DNA of 64,000 nt from JAVBLW01 sp031553215 (GTDB lineage Bacteria; Bacillota_I; Bacilli_A; Acholeplasmatales; Anaeroplasmataceae), in contig JAVBLW010000020.1 of the NCBI GenBank assembly GCA_031553215.1, forward strand, positions 1-64,000. Direction: 5' to 3'. The notes below the pieces were generated by a model, which saw nothing but the letters and a program-made list of their open reading frames with translations, made no database searches and had not been told where the DNA came from. Position numbers and translations under genes: made by a program. Positions 16,982-25,822 of this stretch are shown in pieces. The stretch's first letter is position 1; each line of letters opens with the position of its first letter.

Positions 16982-17923
16982 ATGTTATTAACAGATATGA
17001 TTGACATAAAATACCCTATTATTGGTGGAGCAATGGCAAATATTGCAACAGGTACTTTTGCGGCTGCAGTAAGTAATGCTGGTGGATTAGGAATAATCGC
17101 AAGTGGAGCATTAAATGAAGACCAAATTAGAGAAGAAATTAGAAAATGCAAAGCGTTAACGGATAAACCATTTGGAGTTAATGTTATGTTGATGAACAAA
17201 CGTGCTAAAGAAATAGTTGACGTAATATGTGAAGAGCATGTTGCAGTTGTTACAACTGGAGCAGGTAATCCAGGAGTATATGTGAAACAACTACAAGAAT
17301 CAGGATGTAAAGTATTTCCTGTTTTAGCTAACGTTTCTTTAGCAAGAAGACTAGAACGTTATGGAGTAGATGCTTTTATAGTTGAAGGAACTGAATCTGG
17401 TGGGCACGTTGGAGAATCTACAACTATGGCTCTTGTACCACAAGTACTAAAGTATGTTAATACTCCAGTTATTGCGGCTGGTGGTATTGCAAGTGGAAAA
17501 CAATTAAATGCTGCTTTGGCTTTAGGGGCTATTGGAGTTCAAGTTGGTACATGTCTATTAGTATCAAATGAATGTCCAATTCATGAAAATTATAAACAAG
17601 CGGTATTAAATGCAAAAGATTCTGATACTGTAGTTACAGGTAGAAGCATTGGTGTACCAGTAAGAAACTACCGTAATAAGATGACTAAAGTATATCTTGA
17701 AATGGAACAAAAAGGATCAACCGCTGAAGAAATGGAACACTTAACATTAGGTGGTTTAAAGAAAGCTGTATTTAATGGAGATATTGAAAATGGTTCTGTT
17801 ATGATGGGACAAGTTGCTGGTCTTTGTGATGAAAGATTAAGTGTAGAAGAAATATTTGTTAAGATGATTAGTGATGCTAAAAAGGAGAAAGAAGAATTAG
17901 TTAATAAGATTAATTCTTTATAG
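16982..17923 (+). CDS. fabK: enoyl-ACP reductase II (FMN-dependent)
   Basis: A flavin TIM-barrel of the nitronate-monooxygenase superfamily with the FabK motifs IIGGAMANIATG at the N terminus, EGTESGGHVGESTTMALVPQV (His in GGHVG) in the centre and VIAAGGIASGKQL for FMN phosphate. It catalyses the last reduction of each elongation cycle. The operon context distinguishes FabK from a nitronate monooxygenase. Use of FabK in place of FabI implies natural insensitivity to FabI inhibitors such as triclosan, as known for FabK organisms. 313 residues. Confidence 0.93.
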   Translation: MLLTDMIDIKYPIIGGAMANIATGTFAAAVSNAGGLGIIASGALNEDQIREEIRKCKALTDKPFGVNVMLMNKRAKEIVDVICEEHVAVVTTGAGNPGVYVKQLQESGCKVFPVLANVSLARRLERYGVDAFIVEGTESGGHVGESTTMALVPQVLKYVNTPVIAAGGIASGKQLNAALALGAIGVQVGTCLLVSNECPIHENYKQAVLNAKDSDTVVTGRSIGVPVRNYRNKMTKVYLEMEQKGSTAEEMEHLTLGGLKKAVFNGDIENGSVMMGQVAGLCDERLSVEEIFVKMISDAKKEKEELVNKINSL

Positions 17924-17927
17924 GAAT

Positions 17928-18839
17928 ATGAGTATAGGATTTATATTTGCTGGTCAAGGCAGTCAAGTAGTTGGAATGGGAAAAGATTTATATGAAAATA
18001 GCGATATAGCTAAAAATATATATGATTCTGCTAACTTAAATTTTGATTTAAAGGATATGTGTTTTAATGGTCCAAAAGAATTTATGGATCAAACTAAATA
18101 TGCTCAACCATTAATTTTAGCTACCTCTTTAGCAATTGCTAAAGTTTTAGAAAGTAAGGGAATTGTTCCTACATACGTAGCTGGATTAAGCTTAGGTGAA
18201 TATAGTGCATTAGCATTTAGTGAAGTCTTTTCAGTAAAAGATTCGTTAAGTATAATCGCAAGACGTGGTGAAATAATGCAAAATGCATTACCTTTAGGTA
18301 CAACAACTATGGCAGCTATATTAAATTTAGATGCTGATATTATTAAAGCAGTAATATCAAAAGTTTCTGGTGTATGTGAAGTTGCTAACTATAATTGTCC
18401 AGGACAAGTGGTTATAACAGGTGATGTAAAAAGTATTGATGAAGCATGTGTATTATTAACAAATGCTGGAGCAAGAAAATGTATTAAACTTAACGTTAGT
18501 GGTGCATTCCATTCAAGTCTGCTTAATGATGCAAGCAAAGAACTTAGAGCTGAATTGGATAAATATGAAGTAAAAGAACCTAAGTATAAAGTTGTTTATA
18601 ATACTTATGGAACTGAATCAAATGAAAAGATTAAAGATATATTAGAAAAACAAATTAAATCTAGCGTATTATTTGAACAAAGCATTGAATATATGATAGA
18701 AAATGGTGTAGATACTTTTATTGAAATAGGGCCAGGAACAGCATTGGCTGGTTTCGTAAAGAAAATAAATAAAGAAGTAAAAGTTTTAAGCGCTACTGAT
18801 TTAGACACAATAGAAAGGATAATTGGTGAATTAAAATGA
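17928..18839 (+). CDS. fabD: malonyl-CoA:ACP transacylase
   Basis: Moves malonyl from CoA to ACP. GQGSQ near the N terminus and the nucleophile Ser88 in GLSLGEYSAL are present, as is the family's AFHSSLL segment with the catalytic His. 303 residues. A weak AGGA overlaps the fabK stop, and its own TGA overlaps the fabG start (ATGA), so translation is coupled on both sides. Confidence 0.95.
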   Translation: MSIGFIFAGQGSQVVGMGKDLYENSDIAKNIYDSANLNFDLKDMCFNGPKEFMDQTKYAQPLILATSLAIAKVLESKGIVPTYVAGLSLGEYSALAFSEVFSVKDSLSIIARRGEIMQNALPLGTTTMAAILNLDADIIKAVISKVSGVCEVANYNCPGQVVITGDVKSIDEACVLLTNAGARKCIKLNVSGAFHSSLLNDASKELRAELDKYEVKEPKYKVVYNTYGTESNEKIKDILEKQIKSSVLFEQSIEYMIENGVDTFIEIGPGTALAGFVKKINKEVKVLSATDLDTIERIIGELK

Positions 18840-19564
18840 AAGTTGCAATAGTTACTGGAAGTACAAGAGGAATAGGTAAAGAAATAGCTATTTCTTTGGC
18901 AAAAGAAGGATATAATGTTGTAATAAATTATACAAGTAATGACGCATTAGCTTTAGAAGTAAAAGAAGAATGTGATAAATACAATGAATCAATTGTTTTA
19001 AAATGTGATGTATCTAAATTTGAAGATGCAGAATCATTAGTAATTAAAACTATGGCTAGATTTGGTCAAATAGATTTATTAGTTAATAATGCTGGAATCA
19101 CAAAAGATGGTTTAGTTTTAAGGATGTCTGAAGATGATTTTAATAGTGTAATAGATGTAAATTTAAAAGGAACTTTTAATATGTCTAAACACGTAAGTAA
19201 AGTTATGTTCAAACAAAAATATGGAAAAATCATTAACATGACATCAGTAATTGGTGAAATTGGTAATGCTGGTCAAGCAAATTATGCAGCTAGTAAAGGT
19301 GGAGTTATTGCCTTAACTAAATCTTTAGCTAAAGAATTCGCAGCTAGAAATATTACCGTTAATGCGATTGCACCAGGTTATGTTATTACTGATATGACAA
19401 GTGTATTAAGTGATGATATTAAAAATTCTATTTTAACTAATATTCCATTAAAGCGTTTTGGTGAACCAAAAGATATCGCAAATTTAGTAAAATTCTTAGC
19501 AAGTGACTCTGCAAATTATATTACAGGTCAAATCATCAATGTTGATGGCGGAATGGTAATGTAG
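18836..19564 (+). CDS. fabG: 3-oxoacyl-ACP reductase
   Basis: An NADPH-dependent short-chain dehydrogenase that reduces beta-ketoacyl-ACP. Cofactor motif TGSTRGIG (7-14), NNAG (84-87), catalytic Ser137, Tyr150 and Lys154 (YAASK), and the terminal GQIINVDGG are all present. 242 residues. The start codon lies inside the fabD stop (ATGA). Confidence 0.96.
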   Translation: MKVAIVTGSTRGIGKEIAISLAKEGYNVVINYTSNDALALEVKEECDKYNESIVLKCDVSKFEDAESLVIKTMARFGQIDLLVNNAGITKDGLVLRMSEDDFNSVIDVNLKGTFNMSKHVSKVMFKQKYGKIINMTSVIGEIGNAGQANYAASKGGVIALTKSLAKEFAARNITVNAIAPGYVITDMTSVLSDDIKNSILTNIPLKRFGEPKDIANLVKFLASDSANYITGQIINVDGGMVM

Positions 19565-19572
19565 GTGAAATG

Positions 19573-20820
19573 ATGAAAAGAGTAGTTATAACAGGAATGG
19601 GAGCTATTACTCCTATTGGAAATAATGTAGAAGAAGCTTGGAATGGTATTTTAAATAAGGTATGTGGTATTGACTACATAACTTATTTTGATACGACTGA
19701 ATATAAAGCAAAATTAGCAGCTGAAGTAAAAAATATTAATTTTGAAGATTATTTAGATTTCAAAGAAATTAAAAATAACGATAAATTTACTGTATTTGCA
19801 AAAATTGCGGCTAATGAAGCAATGAAAAATTCAGGATTAAATATTGATGAGATAGACCAAAATCGTTTTGGGGTAATAATTGCATCTGGAATTGGTGGAC
19901 TTGAAACAATTCAAGATACAACACTTTCTATGAATGAAAAAGGTCCTAGTAGAATTACTCCGTATTTTATTCCAAAAAGCTTAGGTAATATTGCTGCTGG
20001 AAGCATTGCAATTGATTATAAAGCAAGAGGATATGTAAATTGTGTTGTAACAGCTTGTGCAGCTGGTACGAATGCCATTGGAGATGCATTCCATAGAATT
20101 AAACATGGATATGAAGATGTTATGGTTGCTGGTGGTGCTGAAGCAAGTATTTGTAAAATCGGAGTTGCGGGATTCCAAGCAATGAAAGCTTTAAACACAA
20201 CAGAAGATAAAAATAGAGCTAGTATTCCATTTGATAAAGAAAGAAAAGGCTTCATCATGGGTGAAGGTGCCGGAGTATTAGTATTAGAAGAATTAGAACA
20301 CGCTAAAAAAAGAAATGCCAATATTATTGCAGAAATAGTTGGATATGGTGTAAGCTGTGATGCCTTCCATATTACTGCTCCAAGTGAAGATGGTAGTGGA
20401 GGAGCAATGGCTATGATTAACGCCTTAAAAGATGCTAATCTTAATCCATCAGATATTGATTATATTAATGCTCACGGTACAAGCACACATTTAAATGACT
20501 TAACTGAAACTAAAGCAATTAAATTAGCTTTCAAAGATCATGCAAGTAACTTAATGGTATCATCTACAAAATCTAATACAGGACACTTACTTGGTGCTGC
20601 TGGTGGAGTTGAAGCAATATTTACTTGTAAAGCTTTACAAGAAGGAAAGATTCCTCCAACTATTAATTATCAAGTTGCTGATGAAGAATGTGATTTAGAT
20701 GTTGTTCCAAATGAAGTTAGAAGTAAAGATATAAACTATGCATTAAGTAACTCTTTAGGCTTTGGTGGACATAATGCTTCAATAATTATTAAAAAGTGGG
20801 TAGACAAAAATGTTATATAA
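19573..20820 (+). CDS. fabF: beta-ketoacyl-ACP synthase II
   Basis: The elongation condensing enzyme. Catalytic Cys162 in TACAAGTNAIG, His in AHGTSTHLND and His in SNTGHLLGAAG form the KAS I/II triad (Cys-His-His), unlike FabH. 415 residues from ATG 19573, 5 nt after AGGTG; an ATG at 19570 is too close to the ribosome-binding site. Its end overlaps fabZ by 11 nt. Confidence 0.95.
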   Translation: MKRVVITGMGAITPIGNNVEEAWNGILNKVCGIDYITYFDTTEYKAKLAAEVKNINFEDYLDFKEIKNNDKFTVFAKIAANEAMKNSGLNIDEIDQNRFGVIIASGIGGLETIQDTTLSMNEKGPSRITPYFIPKSLGNIAAGSIAIDYKARGYVNCVVTACAAGTNAIGDAFHRIKHGYEDVMVAGGAEASICKIGVAGFQAMKALNTTEDKNRASIPFDKERKGFIMGEGAGVLVLEELEHAKKRNANIIAEIVGYGVSCDAFHITAPSEDGSGGAMAMINALKDANLNPSDIDYINAHGTSTHLNDLTETKAIKLAFKDHASNLMVSSTKSNTGHLLGAAGGVEAIFTCKALQEGKIPPTINYQVADEECDLDVVPNEVRSKDINYALSNSLGFGGHNASIIIKKWVDKNVI

Positions 20821-21247
20821 TAGTGATCAGATAAAAGAAGTATTGCCACATAGATATCCAATGCTTTTAATTGATAGAATAGAAAAAATAGAAGAATTGC
20901 AAGATGGTCAAGCTGTTATTGAGGCAACAAAATGTGTTACTTCTAATGAATCTTTTTTCCAAGGTCATTTTCCTGGAAAACAAGTAATGCCAGGTGTGTT
21001 AGTAATAGAAGCTTTAGCTCAAACTGGTGCTTTCTATGTATTAAACAAAGATGAATATCGTGGTAAAATTGCATATTTTGCCGCTGCGGATAAAGTAAAA
21101 TGGCGTAATCAGGTAACACCTGGAGATGTATTAACATTAAGGGTAAAGCTTAGTGGAATAAGACGTTCAGTTGGTTATGGTGAAGCAACAGCATATGTTG
21201 GAGATACTCTAGTTTGTCAAGGAGAACTAACGTTTGTAGTGAAATAA
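20810..21247 (+). CDS. fabZ: 3-hydroxyacyl-ACP dehydratase
   Basis: A hot-dog-fold dehydratase with HRYPMLLIDR and the catalytic pair His53 (GHFPG) and Glu67 (VIEALAQTG). 145 residues. It is the only dehydratase in the operon, and no FabA or FabM is here, so unsaturated fatty acids must be made elsewhere, or not made. It overlaps both fabF and birA. Confidence 0.95.
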   Translation: MLYNSDQIKEVLPHRYPMLLIDRIEKIEELQDGQAVIEATKCVTSNESFFQGHFPGKQVMPGVLVIEALAQTGAFYVLNKDEYRGKIAYFAAADKVKWRNQVTPGDVLTLRVKLSGIRRSVGYGEATAYVGDTLVCQGELTFVVK

Positions 21248-21915
21248 TGAGAAAATATTATTTTGATGAGTTGGACTCAACTAATAATTACTTAAAAAGA
21301 GAATATCTAAATTATTCTGATAAATCAATCATTATAGCAAAGAAACAAACTAATGGTAGAGGAAGATTAAATAGAACTTGGTTATCTTCTGATGATTTAA
21401 CATTCTCAATGTTATTTAAAGAAGAAACCAAGCATCTACATCATATGATAGCCCCACTTAGTGTAGTTTATGCTCTTAAAAAATCACAAATTGACTCAGA
21501 AATTAAATGGCCAAATGATGTATATATTAATGGACTAAAGGTAGCTGGAATATTAGTAGAAAATATATATGAAAATCAAATGAAGTATTGTGATATTGTA
21601 GGTATTGGAATAAACTTTACTGAAAAAGAACTAGATACTTCAATATGCTTAAACAAATTTAACATATTTGATAAAGAGAAATTCTTGGATTTGGTTATTG
21701 AAAACTATTCGTTTCTACTAGCAATGTCAGAAAAAGATTTGGTAGAATTATATAAAATTCACAGTATTGTTTTAGGTAAAAATGTAATGCATAATGGAGC
21801 AATATATTTAATTGAAGATATTACACTAAATGGTGAATTAGTTCTTAAGAATGGAAAAGATTATAAATTCATTAATGCAAATGAAATAGATATTAAAAAT
21901 AGTATTATTAGATAG
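21247..21915 (+). CDS. birA: biotin--protein ligase, catalytic domain only
   Basis: Attaches biotin to AccB Lys107. Visible are the biotinyl-AMP loop QTNGRGRLNRTW, IKWPNDVYING and LKVAGILVE. Starting at ATG 21247, which shares its A with the fabZ stop (TAATG), the protein has 222 residues and begins directly with the catalytic domain (YYFDELDSTNNYLKRE). The N-terminal winged-helix repressor domain of Bacillus BirA is absent, so it is a group I ligase without DNA-binding function. Its place at the end of the operon couples ACC synthesis to ACC activation. Confidence 0.93.
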   Translation: MRKYYFDELDSTNNYLKREYLNYSDKSIIIAKKQTNGRGRLNRTWLSSDDLTFSMLFKEETKHLHHMIAPLSVVYALKKSQIDSEIKWPNDVYINGLKVAGILVENIYENQMKYCDIVGIGINFTEKELDTSICLNKFNIFDKEKFLDLVIENYSFLLAMSEKDLVELYKIHSIVLGKNVMHNGAIYLIEDITLNGELVLKNGKDYKFINANEIDIKNSIIR

Positions 21916-21918
21916 ATG

Positions 21919-21950
21919 AGTATTCACAAGGTGAATACTTTTTCTTTTTT
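21919..21950 (+). terminator. terminator of the fatty-acid operon
   Basis: AGTATTCAC-AAG-GTGAATACT, 9 bp perfect, followed by TTTTCTTTTTT. Confidence 0.9.
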
Positions 21951-21962
21951 CTAAATTTTATA

Positions 21963-21994
21963 ACTGCTTTCAAACTTTTTCGGTAATAAGCAGT
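21963..21994 (+). other. inverted repeat upstream of the two-component system
   Basis: ACTGCTT and AAGCAGT are separated by 18 nt with no U-run. A possible -10 (TGATAAAAT) follows near 22002. The role is unclear. Confidence 0.25.
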
Positions 21995-22030
21995 ATAAAA
22001 TATGATAAAATATAAGTATTATGAACGATA

Positions 22031-22084
22031 TTTACAAAACTTTAACATTTGATTTATATTATTTAAACATTGTTAATTTATAAT
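22031..22084 (+). promoter_or_regulatory. 11-bp-period direct repeats and -10 box upstream of the response regulator
   Basis: TTTACA (22031), TTAACA (22042), TTTATA (22053) and TAAACA (22064) recur every 11 bp. TATAAT is at 22079-22084, exactly 26 bp after the start of the third repeat. The pattern matches the PhoP-type box TT(A/T)ACA-N5-TT(A/T)ACA bound by OmpR-family regulators, and suggests autoregulation. Confidence 0.6.
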
Positions 22085-22107
22085 AAGGTAAAAGTGAGGT
22101 AGTAACT

Positions 22108-22779
22108 ATGATTAAAATATTGGTAGTAGAAGATGATAAAGATCTAAATCAACTAGTAACATCATATTTAAAAAGAAGTGGTTATGAAGTAACTTTTTCT
22201 TTTAATGCTTTAGATGCATTAAAAGAAATGGAAGAGACAAAATTTGATATGATAATCAGTGATATCATGATGCCATTAATGGATGGATTTGCCCTAGCTG
22301 AAGAAATAAGAAAAGAAGATAAACAGACTCCTATTATATTTATGACTGCTAGAGATGATAAACCATCAAAAAAGTTAGGATATCAAATTGGAATTGATGA
22401 TTATATTGTTAAACCATTTGATTTAGATTTATTAGTAATGAAAGTAGCAGCTATTATTAGACGTTCTAATATTAATGCTACTAAACAATTAACAATCGGA
22501 AATTTTATGATGGATATAGAAGAACACACGGCATATATGAATAACGAGGAACTACAACTAACAGTACGTGAATTTGACTTATTATTTAAACTGTTATCAT
22601 TTCCCAAAAAAACATTTACAAGATCAGCATTAATGGAAGAATTTTGGGGATTCGATTCATCAGCTACATCAAGAACAGTTGATGTTTACATGGCAAAATT
22701 AAGAGAAAAAACTCTTGATTGTGATGGCTTTGAAATTCTAACCGTACATGGACTTGGATATAAGGCGGTTTTAAAATGA
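22108..22779 (+). CDS. OmpR/PhoB-family response regulator
   Basis: The receiver domain has the acidic pair Asp9/Asp10, phosphorylated Asp52 (ISDIMMP), Thr80 and Lys102 (VKPFD). The C-terminal winged-helix domain (about 128-222) ends in RTVDVYMAKLREK...VHGLGYKA, typical of OmpR/PhoP regulators. 223 residues. Shine-Dalgarno GAGGT 8 nt upstream. Its TGA overlaps the kinase start (ATGA). Repeats matching its expected binding mode occur before itself and before the small paralogue genes downstream. Confidence 0.93.
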   Translation: MIKILVVEDDKDLNQLVTSYLKRSGYEVTFSFNALDALKEMEETKFDMIISDIMMPLMDGFALAEEIRKEDKQTPIIFMTARDDKPSKKLGYQIGIDDYIVKPFDLDLLVMKVAAIIRRSNINATKQLTIGNFMMDIEEHTAYMNNEELQLTVREFDLLFKLLSFPKKTFTRSALMEEFWGFDSSATSRTVDVYMAKLREKTLDCDGFEILTVHGLGYKAVLK

Positions 22780-23828
22780 GACATAAAAGAAAAGCAACAT
22801 TTTCAGTATTAGGATATATATTATTCTTTTTTTCCGTAGCATTTATTGTTGGTACATCTATTATGATATTTAATTCGGTAAATGAGCATAGTAATGGAAA
22901 TAGAATGGTTATTGCAATAACAATGCTACTTTGTATATTATTTGCCGCAACTTTGTGTACTAGCATTGATATTATACGTAGAAAATTCATGGTTAAAAGA
23001 CCTGTTGATAAGATTTTAGAGGCGACAAGTAAAATAACATCAGGGGATTTTACAGTGAAATTAGAAATAAATCATCCAATAGATCGCTATAATGAATTTG
23101 ATTTTATTATGGAAGATTTAAATAAAATGACATTAGAACTATCTAAAATGGAAATTCTTAGAAATGATTTTGTTTCAAATGTCTCACATGAGATTAAAAC
23201 TCCACTAGCCATAATTCAAAATTATGCCATGGCAATTGGGAATGATGATTTAGATGCTGAAACAAAAAAAAAATATGCAGAAATTTTAATAAATGCATCA
23301 AAAAAAATTACTGATTTAGTTACAAATATTTTGAAACTAAATAAACTAGAAAATCAAGAACTAAATCCAGAGATAGAAAAAATTGAACTTGGAGATATGC
23401 TAAGAGAATCTATATTACAATATGAAGATTTTATAGATAAGAAACAAATAGAACTTGAATGTGATATTGATGATATAACAATCTTCTCATCATCTAATTA
23501 TTTAGAAATTATATGGAATAATTTAATTTCAAATGCTATTAAATTTAGTGATATTAGTGGAATTATTAAAATATCAGTAAAAGAAGAGAATGAATATAAG
23601 GTTGTCACCGTAAGTGATAATGGTTGTGGAATCTCAAGTGAAACAGGTTCACATATATTTGATAAGTTCTATCAAGGTGATACATCACATTCCAGTGAAG
23701 GTAATGGATTAGGATTAGCACTTGTTAAAAAAGTCATTGATTTACTTGGAGGGGAAATAAAAGTTAATAGTGTATTAGGTGAAGGAACAACATTTACAGT
23801 AAAATTAAAGGATGAAAATATTGGATAA
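22776..23828 (+). CDS. sensor histidine kinase with a very short extracellular loop
   Basis: Two membrane helices (about 8-32 and 44-67) are separated by only about 11 residues, followed by a HAMP-like linker, the HisKA box NVSHEIKTPLAI with phospho-His138, and an HATPase domain with NLISNAIKFS (N box), DNGCGIS (G1) and GNGLGLALVKK (G2). The minimal sensor is that of intramembrane-sensing kinases, which often detect envelope stress or work with ABC transporters. Partner of the overlapping response regulator. Confidence 0.92.
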   Translation: MRHKRKATFSVLGYILFFFSVAFIVGTSIMIFNSVNEHSNGNRMVIAITMLLCILFAATLCTSIDIIRRKFMVKRPVDKILEATSKITSGDFTVKLEINHPIDRYNEFDFIMEDLNKMTLELSKMEILRNDFVSNVSHEIKTPLAIIQNYAMAIGNDDLDAETKKKYAEILINASKKITDLVTNILKLNKLENQELNPEIEKIELGDMLRESILQYEDFIDKKQIELECDIDDITIFSSSNYLEIIWNNLISNAIKFSDISGIIKISVKEENEYKVVTVSDNGCGISSETGSHIFDKFYQGDTSHSSEGNGLGLALVKKVIDLLGGEIKVNSVLGEGTTFTVKLKDENIG

Positions 23829-24720
23829 ATTTAAGAAAATATTAAATTACTTAAAAAAGCCACATATATTATTTTTAGTTTCAATTTATATTATTACAAT
23901 AATATGTGTTGTATTATCTTTAATATCTGTTGTTAAATACCCAAAACCTCCTTTTTATGCATATATAATATTTATAATATCTATAGTACTTTTAACGTAT
24001 TCAACATACATATTTATAACAAACGTGAGATCAATAAAATCTAAAATTATTAAACTAATGGAGAAGAAAGAATTTACAAAAAAGTTAATAAAAAATTATA
24101 AATTTAGAACTATCGTTTTTTCTTGCTTTACATTTGTAGTTAGTATTGCCTATGCTATATTTGAAGGAATACTTGGTATTATTCTTTCATCAATATGGTT
24201 TGGTGCACTTGCATTTTATTACATTGTTTTAAGTTTTATGAGAGGTGCCAATTTATATTACATTCATAAAAGAAATAATACAACAAAAGTAGAAGAAATA
24301 AATGATGAGTATAGATTATATAAGAGAAATGGTTATCTTTTAATTCTATTAAATCTAGCATTTTCAGCTGCAGTAGTACAAATGGTTATCGCTAATAAAG
24401 GATTTCAACATCCTGGATTATTAATATATGTATTTGCGACATATGCATTTTATAAAATAACTTTAGCCATAATAAATATTTTTAAAGCTAGAAAACATAA
24501 AAGCTATAGTGTTCAAACTATTAGGAATATAAATTTGGCAGATGCACTTGTATCAATAGTTGCATTACAAACAGCCATGTTTCAAGAATTTGGTACGGGA
24601 AGCAATACAAGAATTTATAATGGAATAACTGGCGGAATTGTCTGTATATTAATAGTTATTATAGGTATAAGTATGGTTATAAAATCAAATGGTAAAATAA
24701 AAAAACAATTACATATCTAA
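23812..24720 (+). CDS. polytopic membrane protein of unknown function
   Basis: A 302-residue protein with about eight predicted membrane helices and basic cytoplasmic loops. I recognise no catalytic motif. Its start overlaps the end of the kinase gene by 17 nt and is preceded by AAAGG, so it is co-translated with the two-component system and may be its input or accessory component. Similar proteins next to two-component systems in gut Bacillota are generally unannotated. Confidence 0.65.
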   Translation: MKILDKFKKILNYLKKPHILFLVSIYIITIICVVLSLISVVKYPKPPFYAYIIFIISIVLLTYSTYIFITNVRSIKSKIIKLMEKKEFTKKLIKNYKFRTIVFSCFTFVVSIAYAIFEGILGIILSSIWFGALAFYYIVLSFMRGANLYYIHKRNNTTKVEEINDEYRLYKRNGYLLILLNLAFSAAVVQMVIANKGFQHPGLLIYVFATYAFYKITLAIINIFKARKHKSYSVQTIRNINLADALVSIVALQTAMFQEFGTGSNTRIYNGITGGIVCILIVIIGISMVIKSNGKIKKQLHI

Positions 24721-24732
24721 TGGAGGTATTTT

Positions 24733-25125
24733 ATGGAAAAAGAAAAAGAAGGCTTTGATTATAGCTATGTTGTTCCAACAAGCGATGAAAGAAGAGAAAT
24801 AGAAGGTATTAGAAAACAATACTTACAAGGAGACAAAGAAGATAAACTTGTTCGTTTAAGAAAACTTGATCAAAAGGTAAAAAACGGTGCGCTCATATTG
24901 TCTTTAGTATTAGGAATTTGTGGTACTCTTATTTTTGGTTTAGGATTAACAACTGTTTTAGAATGGGATAAATTATTACTTGGAATTTGTATAATGATAG
25001 TAGGAGCAATTCCAGCTGCACTTGCATATCCAATATATTTAAAAAAGTTTGCTCATGGTAAAAATAAATATGGTGCAGAAATTTTAAGAATAAGCGATGA
25101 ATTATTAAATAATAATGAAAGATAA
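24733..25125 (+). CDS. two-TM small protein, paralogue 1
   Basis: A 130-residue protein. An N-terminal charged helical segment (IRKQYLQGDKEDKLVRLRKLDQKVK) precedes two hydrophobic helices (about 52-75 and 80-104), and a basic helix with KYGAEILRISDELL ends it. The same layout and several identical positions occur in the proteins at 25468 and 25823. This copy is more divergent and has an extra 20-residue N terminus. GGAGG precedes the ATG, 12 nt after the upstream gene. Function unknown. Confidence 0.7.
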   Translation: MEKEKEGFDYSYVVPTSDERREIEGIRKQYLQGDKEDKLVRLRKLDQKVKNGALILSLVLGICGTLIFGLGLTTVLEWDKLLLGICIMIVGAIPAALAYPIYLKKFAHGKNKYGAEILRISDELLNNNER

Positions 25126-25217
25126 TACTGATTATAAGTATCTTTCTAATATAATAAATAAAAAGAGAATTAGTATTATCAAATATAAATAATAGAATAA
25201 TTGTAATTATTTATGGA

Positions 25218-25242
25218 GGATGTCAAATGACATCCTTTTTTG
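25218..25242 (+). terminator. terminator after paralogue 1
   Basis: GGATGTC-AAAT-GACATCC followed by TTTTTTT. It separates the two-component operon from the following paralogue operon. Confidence 0.85.
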
Positions 25243-25318
25243 TTTACAAAATTTTAACAATTACTTTACTTAAAAATAACACTAAATTAATAAAACAAAA
25301 ATATTGAGATTATATAAT
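25243..25318 (+). promoter_or_regulatory. regulated promoter P1: five 11-bp-period repeats plus -10
   Basis: TTTACA (25243), TTAACA (25254), TTTACT (25265), ATAACA (25276) and TTAATA (25287) recur every 11 bp. TATAAT follows at 25313-25318, 26 bp after the start of the last repeat. No ORF of note starts before the next promoter, so the transcript would have a long leader into the gene at 25468. The rest of the 25126-25467 gap contains only P2 and the terminator. Confidence 0.6.
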
Positions 25319-25360
25319 GAGAGTGTAAAGAAATAAGGGAAGTAAATAAAGACAAAGTGA

Positions 25361-25436
25361 TTTGCAAAATCTTTACAAAACAATTACTAACCTTTAATTA
25401 AAAAAATTAAAACAGAAAATATTTAAAATCTATAAT
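25361..25436 (+). promoter_or_regulatory. regulated promoter P2 of the paralogue/ABC operon
   Basis: TTTGCA (25361), TTTACA (25372), ATTACT (25383), TTAATT (25394) and AATTAA (25405) keep the 11-bp period with degenerating sequence. TATAAT at 25431-25436 lies 26 bp after the start of the last repeat, the same geometry as P1. Confidence 0.55.
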
Positions 25437-25467
25437 AAAGTCATAATTAGAAAAGGAGAAAATAAAA

Positions 25468-25806
25468 ATGGACAATAATTTAAAAAGAGTAGAAAAAATT
25501 CGTAATCAATATGTTGGTGAAGGTGAAAACAAAATGCTTGAACTAAAGAAACTAGATAAAAAAGTAAAGCAACCTGCAAAAATATTTGCATATATATTTG
25601 GAAGTGTAGGATCTTTAGTATTAGGACTGGGGATGTGTTTGGCTATGAAGGTTATAGGAGATTTGATGGCATTAGGAATTGTAATAGGATGTGCAGGTAT
25701 AGCATTAGTATCAGTAAACTATTTCATTTATAAAGCTATTCTTAAATCACGTAAAAGCAAATATGCAGATCAAATTATTGAAACAAGTAATGAAATATTA
25801 GGTTAA
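25468..25806 (+). CDS. two-TM small protein, paralogue 2
   Basis: A 112-residue protein of the same family as the neighbours: charged helix with IRNQYVGEG and LKKLDKKVK, two helices, then a basic tail with KSKYADQIIE. The segment LVLGLGMCLAMKV and the following IGDLMALGIVIGC are nearly identical to paralogue 3, so the two arose by recent duplication. AAGGAG precedes the ATG. It heads the operon leading to the ABC transporter and carries the regulated promoters. Function unknown; a small regulator of the kinase or transporter is conceivable. Confidence 0.75.
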   Translation: MDNNLKRVEKIRNQYVGEGENKMLELKKLDKKVKQPAKIFAYIFGSVGSLVLGLGMCLAMKVIGDLMALGIVIGCAGIALVSVNYFIYKAILKSRKSKYADQIIETSNEILG

Positions 25807-25822
25807 CGAGGAGGATAAATGT

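Noticed and set aside
20016..20321. 101-codon minus-strand open frame inside fabF
   Set aside because: It is a shadow of fabF on the opposite strand, with no ribosome-binding site or family motif.
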